Shown: in pieces, positions 24,429 through 29,082 of the stretch
Layout of the letters: every line of letters begins with the position of its first letter
How positions within the stretch are numbered: position 1 is the stretch's first letter
Program-made: the position numbers and the translations under genes
Assembly (NCBI GenBank): GCA_007123575.1
Contig: SKKV01000017.1
Location: 1-29,082 of the forward strand
Direction of reading: 5' to 3'
DNA from: Wenzhouxiangella sp.
Lineage (GTDB): Bacteria; Pseudomonadota; Gammaproteobacteria; Xanthomonadales; Wenzhouxiangellaceae
DNA length: 29,082 bases
Notes under the pieces: generated by a model
Databases searched by the model: none
What the model saw: only the letters and a program-made list of their open reading frames with translations
What the model was told of the DNA's origin: nothing

Positions 24429-24946
24429 GCGCGGGCGGGTTCCGCTTTATCCTGGCGCTGCTGCTTGCGCAGGCGCTTTTCAACCATCCGGCGCTTCAGG
24501 GGCGAGAGATAATCGACGAACACCTTGCCGTCGAGATGATCGATTTCGTGCTGAATGCACACCGCCAGCAAGCCGTCAGCCTCCAGTTCGTAGGGCTCAC
24601 CGTCCAGCCCCAGGGCGCGAACCGTGACCTTTTCGGCGCGCTTGACCTCGGCATAAATGCCGGGCACGGACAGGCAACCTTCTTCGCAGGTCTGGCTGCC
24701 CTCCCGGCTGATGATCTCCGGGTTGATGAAAAAGCGCGGCTCGTTGCGCGCTTCGCTCAAGTCCATGACCACCAGCCGCACACCCTGGTTGACTTGGGTG
24801 GCGGCCAGGCCGATGCCGCGCGCGTCGTACATGGTTTCCAGCATGTCGGCGGCCAGTTTGCGCTCGTTATCGGTGACGGTTTCGACCGGTTTGGCCACCC
24901 GGCGCAAGCGCGGATCGGGGAATTCGAGGATGCTGAGTCGTGACAT
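24425..24946 (-). CDS. def: Peptide deformylase
   Basis: A 173-residue metalloenzyme that removes the N-formyl group from nascent proteins. The three family motifs are present: GIGLAATQV (44-52), EGCLSVP with metal ligand Cys91, and QHEIDHLDG with metal ligands His133 and His137 and catalytic Glu134. The ATG at 24946 gives the canonical [15 protein letters not shown] start; a further upstream TTG in frame is not needed. It is the first gene of the eight-gene minus-strand run and is divergent from the LysM gene. Confidence 0.97.
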   Translation of the reverse strand: MSRLSILEFPDPRLRRVAKPVETVTDNERKLAADMLETMYDARGIGLAATQVNQGVRLVVMDLSEARNEPRFFINPEIISREGSQTCEEGCLSVPGIYAEVKRAEKVTVRALGLDGEPYELEADGLLAVCIQHEIDHLDGKVFVDYLSPLKRRMVEKRLRKQQRQDKAEPARA

Positions 24947-25046
24947 AACCTGAAAAAAATCGCTTAAGGGTGCGTTTTGCAATGATAATGTTTATGATAG
25001 CCTCAGAAAAATCAAGCCGTCGGCAACATCTGGAGGGAATCGCTCC
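24947..25046. promoter_or_regulatory. Divergent promoter region, def/LysM
   Basis: This 100-bp gap is clearly more AT-rich than its surroundings. On the plus strand TATGAT (24993-24998) is a five-of-six -10 match, leaving about 40 bp of leader with GGAGGG (25032-25037) before the LysM start; the -35 position is poor. The minus strand of the same AT-rich core (24977-25000) contains TTGCAA and TATCAT elements usable for def, but spacing does not decide between them. Confidence 0.4.
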
Positions 25047-26243
25047 GTGAAACGCTTACTGATCATCATGGCCATAGTGGGGCTGGCCTTCAGTGTACAG
25101 GCCCAGGATATTGAACTGCGCGAGGATCATCCGCGCGAGTACATAGTCCAGGAGGGCGACACGCTGTGGGACATCGCCAATCGCTTTTTGACCCGCCCCT
25201 GGCAGTGGCCGGCGATCTGGCAGGCCAACCCGCAAATTGCCAATCCGCACCTGATTTTTCCGGGTGACCGTATCTCGCTGGAGTTTGTCGGCGGCGAACC
25301 GCGCCTGATGGTTGGCGAGCGGCCACGCGATGAAGTCGACGATTCGATCCGGCGGCTGTCGCCCGAAATTCGGCGCACGCCCGCCGACGGCCCGATTGCC
25401 ACGATCCCGCTGGATGCCATCGAACCCTTCCTGCGGCGCCCGCGCGTGCTGTCGGAAGAAGAGTTCAGGGACCTGCCCTACGTGATCGCCAACGTCGAGC
25501 AGCGCGTCATGACCGGTCCGGGCGACCGCACCTACGTGCGCGGCATGGAAGATGCCAGGCCCGGCCAGGAAGTGATCATTGCCCGGGTCACCTACCAGTT
25601 CGAGGATCGCAGCGGCAACGGCGATGAAATCAAGCTGCGCCGCAACCGCATGCGCCACGGCCAGGGCGCCGTGCCGTCCAGCGAGCGGCCGCAAAGCCGA
25701 ATCTGGCAGAACACCATGGGGCGCATGGAGCGCTTCAACTATCCGATTATTGGCTACGAGCTGTGGGAAGCGGCCCGTGCGCGGGTGCTGCAACCCGGCG
25801 ACCCCGCCATTCTGGAACTGATCGAAGGCCGGCGCGAAGTCATGGAAGGCGACTACGTGCTGCCGATTGATTTCCACGTCTACGAACCGACCTTCATGCC
25901 GCGCGCCATGGACAACGTGCCCAATGGTGCGCGCGTGCTCACCGTCAGCGAGGCTTATTACGGCGTTGGTCATTACCAGATCGTTGCCATTTCCCTGGGC
26001 ACCTCCGACGGAGTTCAGCCTGGCCATACGTTCTCGGCTTTTCGCCCCGGTCAGACTATTCGCGATCGCCGCTACACGCCGCTTAGCCGGTCCGAGAATC
26101 GAAACGTTACCTTGCCCGACGAATACGCCGGTCAGCTGATGGTTTTCCGCCCGTTCGAGCGAATCAGCTATGCCATCGTGCTTGACGGCACCAACGCGAT
26201 TCGCGCCCAGGACATACTCGACCATCCCGACCGACGGCTGTAG
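25047..26243 (+). CDS. LysM-domain secreted protein
   Basis: A 398-residue protein with a signal peptide (about 1-19, ending VQAQ). One LysM peptidoglycan-binding domain follows (about 31-80): YIVQEGDTLWDIANRFL...WQANPQIANPHLIFPGDRI. The rest (about 85-398) has no catalytic motif I recognise. Proteins of this type are regularly encoded beside dprA in gammaproteobacteria and are presumed to act at the cell wall in the periplasm. The start is GTG at 25047 with GGAGGG 9 bases upstream. It is divergent from def and leads the dprA-smg run, with dprA starting 16 bp after its stop. Confidence 0.93.
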   Translation: MKRLLIIMAIVGLAFSVQAQDIELREDHPREYIVQEGDTLWDIANRFLTRPWQWPAIWQANPQIANPHLIFPGDRISLEFVGGEPRLMVGERPRDEVDDSIRRLSPEIRRTPADGPIATIPLDAIEPFLRRPRVLSEEEFRDLPYVIANVEQRVMTGPGDRTYVRGMEDARPGQEVIIARVTYQFEDRSGNGDEIKLRRNRMRHGQGAVPSSERPQSRIWQNTMGRMERFNYPIIGYELWEAARARVLQPGDPAILELIEGRREVMEGDYVLPIDFHVYEPTFMPRAMDNVPNGARVLTVSEAYYGVGHYQIVAISLGTSDGVQPGHTFSAFRPGQTIRDRRYTPLSRSENRNVTLPDEYAGQLMVFRPFERISYAIVLDGTNAIRAQDILDHPDRRL

Positions 26244-26259
26244 CTCGTCTCGGTAGCCG

Positions 26260-27399
26260 ATGCCAGTTCCGGCCCGCGCCCGCGACTGGCTGGCGCTGTG
26301 CCTGGCCCCGGGCATAGGCGCGCGCCGCGCCGCGCGCCTCAACGAAGGCCTGGGCGGTCCGCTGGCCTGGGTCGGGGCCAGCGATAAAGCCCTGGCCGAT
26401 TGCGGTCTTCCCGCCACCGCCATGCGCGCCCTGCGCCATCCCGACAACACACAGATCGACGCCTGCCTGGACTGGCTGAAACCCGGCCATCATTGGCTGG
26501 TCACCCTCGACGACGAGCTCTATCCGCCGCTGCTTCGCCAGATCGATGATCCGCCACCCTGCCTGTTCCTGGCCGGCGACCCCGGCCTGCTGGTTCGGCC
26601 CCAGGTCGCCATTGTCGGTAGCCGCGGCGCGACCCGCGGCGGGCTGGATCACGCCGCCGACTTTGCCGCCACCCTCGCCCGGGCCGGTTTTACCGTTACC
26701 AGCGGCCTGGCCGCCGGGATTGATGCGCGTGCCCATGAAGGTTGCCTGGGAGCGGGTGGGCCGACCATCGCCGTGGTCGGCACCGGGCCCGACATCATTT
26801 ACCCGGCCCGCAACAAGCCGCTAGCCCTGGAGATCGTCAAGCAAGGGGCCATTGTCAGTCCGTTCCCGCCAGGCACGCAGCCGCGGCCCGGAAATTTTCC
26901 AGCCCGGAATCGTCTGATCAGCGGCATGAGCCTTGGCACCCTGGTGGTTGAAGCCAGCCTGCGCTCGGGCTCTTTGATCACCGCTCGCTTAGCCAGCGAA
27001 CAGGGCCGCGAGGTGTTCGCCATTCCCGGCTCTACGCACAACCCCCAGGCGCGCGGCTGTCATGCCCTGATCAAGCAAGGAGCGCGGCTGGTCGAGGGCG
27101 CCGAGGAAATCGTCGAGGCACTGGCACCACTGGCCGAAGAACTGGCAGGCTCCCTCAAGGCACTGCTTGATCTTGATCAGCCGGCTGACCTTGACAAGTC
27201 GGAGACTGTACCGCATATGGAAGAAGACGCCGATTATCGAGCGTTGCTGGACGCCATCGGTTACGATCCCACGCCAATTGACCAGATCATCGGGCGATCA
27301 GAGTTGACGACCGCCCAAGTATCCTCCATGCTGCTAATTATGGAACTTGATGGCCGGATCACCGCCCATCCCGGCGGTCGCTACAGCCGCAGCGCATAA
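26260..27399 (+). CDS. dprA: DNA processing protein DprA
   Basis: A 379-residue protein that binds incoming single-stranded DNA during natural transformation and loads RecA. An N-terminal helical region (about 8-70) precedes the Rossmann-like DprA core, with GSR (120-122), TSGLAAGIDARAHEG (147-161) and NFPARNRLISGMS (212-224). A winged-helix DML1-like C-terminal domain (about 325-376) is also present, so this is the long three-part form. The ATG at 26260 has no strong Shine-Dalgarno sequence and probably depends on coupling with the LysM gene. Confidence 0.96.
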   Translation: MPVPARARDWLALCLAPGIGARRAARLNEGLGGPLAWVGASDKALADCGLPATAMRALRHPDNTQIDACLDWLKPGHHWLVTLDDELYPPLLRQIDDPPPCLFLAGDPGLLVRPQVAIVGSRGATRGGLDHAADFAATLARAGFTVTSGLAAGIDARAHEGCLGAGGPTIAVVGTGPDIIYPARNKPLALEIVKQGAIVSPFPPGTQPRPGNFPARNRLISGMSLGTLVVEASLRSGSLITARLASEQGREVFAIPGSTHNPQARGCHALIKQGARLVEGAEEIVEALAPLAEELAGSLKALLDLDQPADLDKSETVPHMEEDADYRALLDAIGYDPTPIDQIIGRSELTTAQVSSMLLIMELDGRITAHPGGRYSRSA

Positions 27400-27426
27400 A
27401 TCAAGCCCCCACAAGGACTGGAGTAA

Positions 27427-27903
27427 ATGAAGGAAAACGTGCTCGACTTGCTGATGTACCTGTTCGAGAACTACATTTACGAAGAGCCGGAGCAGGCGCC
27501 CGACCGTGAGTCCCTGAGCGACAGCCTCGAAGAAGCCGGCTTCTCCACCGCTGAAATCGACCGCGCCTTTGCCTGGCTGGACGGCCTTGCCGTGCAGCGT
27601 AGCCTGCCGGATCTGGGGGGACATGAGTCAAACCCGGTGCGGATCTTCAGCGACGACGAGTGTCGGCGCCTGGATGTCGATGCCCGCGGCTTCATCCTGT
27701 ACCTGGAAAATGCCGGCGTGCTGGACCCGGCACGGCGCGAGCAGGTCCTGGACCGGCTGGGCGCGCTGGAGGTTGACGAGATTGACCTGGAGGACGTCAA
27801 GTGGGTGATTTTGATGGTGCTGTTCAACCAGCCCGGCCAGGAAGCCAACTACGCCTGGATGGAAGACTTGATGTTCGATGAGGAAGGCGAATTCCGCCAT
27901 TGA
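27427..27903 (+). CDS. smg: Smg protein (DUF494)
   Basis: A 158-residue acidic cytoplasmic protein of the Smg/DUF494 family, beginning MKENVLDLLMYLFENY as is typical. The family is conserved between dprA and topA in many beta- and gammaproteobacteria, as here, and its function is not established. AAGGA (27413-27417) and a closer GGAG precede the ATG. It lies 27 bp after dprA. Confidence 0.95.
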   Translation: MKENVLDLLMYLFENYIYEEPEQAPDRESLSDSLEEAGFSTAEIDRAFAWLDGLAVQRSLPDLGGHESNPVRIFSDDECRRLDVDARGFILYLENAGVLDPARREQVLDRLGALEVDEIDLEDVKWVILMVLFNQPGQEANYAWMEDLMFDEEGEFRH

Positions 27904-27924
27904 CCGAACCGGATCTGCAGGGCG

Positions 27925-27953
27925 TTGACACCGTCGCAGCATCCGTCTACAAA
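27925..27953 (+). promoter_or_regulatory. Candidate sigma-70 promoter for topA
   Basis: TTGACA (27925-27930) is a perfect -35 and stands exactly 17 bp from TACAAA (27948-27953), a four-of-six -10. The predicted start site would be only a few bases before the topA ATG at 27965, implying a very short leader. Confidence 0.5.
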
Positions 27954-27964
27954 AGCAAACAAAC

Positions 27965-29082
27965 ATGGCAAAGAATCTCCTGATCGTCGAGTCGCCTGCC
28001 AAGGCCACGACCATCAACAAATACCTGGGCAAGGATTTCGAGGTACTGGCCTCCTACGGCCACGTACGCGATCTCGTGCCCAAGGAGGGGGCGGTTGACC
28101 CCGAGCAAGACTTTGCCATGCGCTACCAGATCATCGACCGCAACAAGAAGCACGTCGACAAGATCGTGGCCTCGGCGCGCAAGGCCGACGCGGTTTTCCT
28201 GGCCACTGACCTTGACCGCGAAGGCGAGGCTATTTCCTGGCATATCGCCGAAATCCTGAAAGAGCGCGGCCTCAACCAGACCAAGCCAATCAAACGCGTG
28301 GTGTTCTCCGAAATCACCAAGCGGGCGATCGACAAGGCCATGGAAAGCCCGCGCGACCTGGCTGGCTCGCTGGTCGATGCGCAGCAGGCCCGGCGGGCCC
28401 TGGACTATCTGGTCGGCTTCAACCTCTCGCCACTGCTATGGAAGAAGGTGCGACGCGGGCTGTCGGCCGGACGCGTCCAGTCCCCTGCCCTGCGCATGAT
28501 TGTCGAGCGCGAGGAGGAGATCGAGAAGTTCGAACCGCGCGAATACTGGACCATCGAGGCCGATCTGGGCGCCGAGGAGGCCGATCGCTTTGCCGCCAAC
28601 CTGGTTCGCCTGGACGGCGAGAAGCTCGATCAGTTCGACATCAACAACGCCGAGCGTGCCGAACAGGTTCGGGCCCAGGTCGAACGCGATGCCGATGGCC
28701 AGTTTACCGTTGCCCGGATCAACAAACGCCAGCGCCGCCGACGCGCCCAGCCGCCGTTCATCACATCGACCCTGCAGCAGGAAGCGGCCAGGCGCCTGCG
28801 CTTTACTACCCAGCGCACCATGCGCCTGGCCCAGCAGCTTTATGAAGGCGTGGATATTGGCGGTGGCAACCAGGGCCTGATCACCTACATGCGAACCGAC
28901 TCGGTGGCCCTGGCCGGCGATGCGATCAACGAGATTCGCAAGGTGATAAGCAGTGAGTACGGCGCCAGCGTGGTGCCGGAAAAGCCGAATTTCTATCAGT
29001 CGAAGTCGAAAAACGCCCAGGAAGCGCATGAGGCCATTCGCCCGACCTCGGCCGCCCTTACCCCGATCAAGCTCAAGCGCCA
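27965..29082 (+). CDS. topA: DNA topoisomerase I, N-terminal part
   Basis: The first 372 codons of topoisomerase I; the gene runs off the window. It relaxes negative supercoils through a transient tyrosine-DNA bond. The TOPRIM domain has catalytic Glu in MAKNLLIVESPAKA and the magnesium-binding acidic triad in TDLDREGEA (81-89). The type IA core includes SAGRVQSPALR (168-177 region), and the active-site Tyr308 lies in GLITYMRTDS (304-313). The ATG at 27965 gives the canonical start but has no Shine-Dalgarno sequence; the upstream stretch is A-rich. The missing part should contain the rest of the core and the C-terminal zinc-binding or basic region. Confidence 0.97.
   Translation, partial: MAKNLLIVESPAKATTINKYLGKDFEVLASYGHVRDLVPKEGAVDPEQDFAMRYQIIDRNKKHVDKIVASARKADAVFLATDLDREGEAISWHIAEILKERGLNQTKPIKRVVFSEITKRAIDKAMESPRDLAGSLVDAQQARRALDYLVGFNLSPLLWKKVRRGLSAGRVQSPALRMIVEREEEIEKFEPREYWTIEADLGAEEADRFAANLVRLDGEKLDQFDINNAERAEQVRAQVERDADGQFTVARINKRQRRRRAQPPFITSTLQQEAARRLRFTTQRTMRLAQQLYEGVDIGGGNQGLITYMRTDSVALAGDAINEIRKVISSEYGASVVPEKPNFYQSKSKNAQEAHEAIRPTSAALTPIKLKR

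Noticed and set aside
25056..26450. 464-codon minus-strand open frame
   Set aside because: Antisense to the LysM gene and the start of dprA; no domain is visible and the sense-strand genes are clear.
1..29082. CRISPR arrays, insertion sequences, tRNA or rRNA genes
   Set aside because: No regularly spaced repeats, transposase-like protein, cloverleaf or rRNA-like conserved stretch was recognised in the reading.

Overview
The window looks like chromosomal core DNA of a GC-rich gammaproteobacterium. The reasons are the gene order def-fmt-rsmB-DUF4390-ntrYX-trkAH, the divergent LysM-dprA-smg-topA block, TonB-dependent uptake and HtrB-like acyltransferases. A Xanthomonadales/Chromatiales-type lineage such as the Wenzhouxiangella group is my best inference; there is no 16S gene here to prove it. 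I see no tRNA, rRNA, CRISPR array, transposase or phage gene.

Positions 1-393 hold no convincing gene, only GC-rich hairpins and a 17-bp direct repeat. Next come a TMEM43-like membrane protein and a glutathione S-transferase (minus strand), then a DHRS12-like short-chain dehydrogenase on the plus strand. Positions 3420-7456 form a compact accessory unit: an AraC-type regulator divergent from a TonB-dependent receptor, whose last codons overlap a probable Tat-exported alpha/beta hydrolase. Two inverted repeats lie between the regulator and the receptor. The gene set suggests regulated uptake and hydrolysis of an unidentified substrate.

Positions 7467-15093 hold a convergent secreted protein of unknown function, two tandem HtrB/LpxL-like acyltransferases (the first probably starting at TTG), a Sua5-type tRNA threonylcarbamoylation enzyme with an AI-2E/PerM-family membrane protein, a two-domain chromate transporter ChrA and a DUF3667 zinc-ribbon membrane protein.

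From 24946 down to 15224 on the minus strand runs a tightly packed eight-gene run: def, fmt, rsmB, DUF4390, ntrY, ntrX, trkA, trkH. Several junctions overlap, some as GTGA. It joins N-formyl-methionine metabolism and 16S rRNA methylation to a two-component system and potassium uptake. The histidine kinase NtrY has all its catalytic boxes. NtrX has an intact receiver and Fis domain, but its AAA+ domain has lost the sigma-54 contact loop, the Walker B glutamate and the usual arginines. This is the most noteworthy observation in the window.

Divergent from def, 25047-29082 carries a LysM protein, dprA, smg and the first 372 codons of topA, which runs off the end of the window. I found no clear case for an entirely new system. 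The AraC/receptor/hydrolase unit, the degenerate NtrX and the uncharacterised secreted protein are the best candidates for follow-up.
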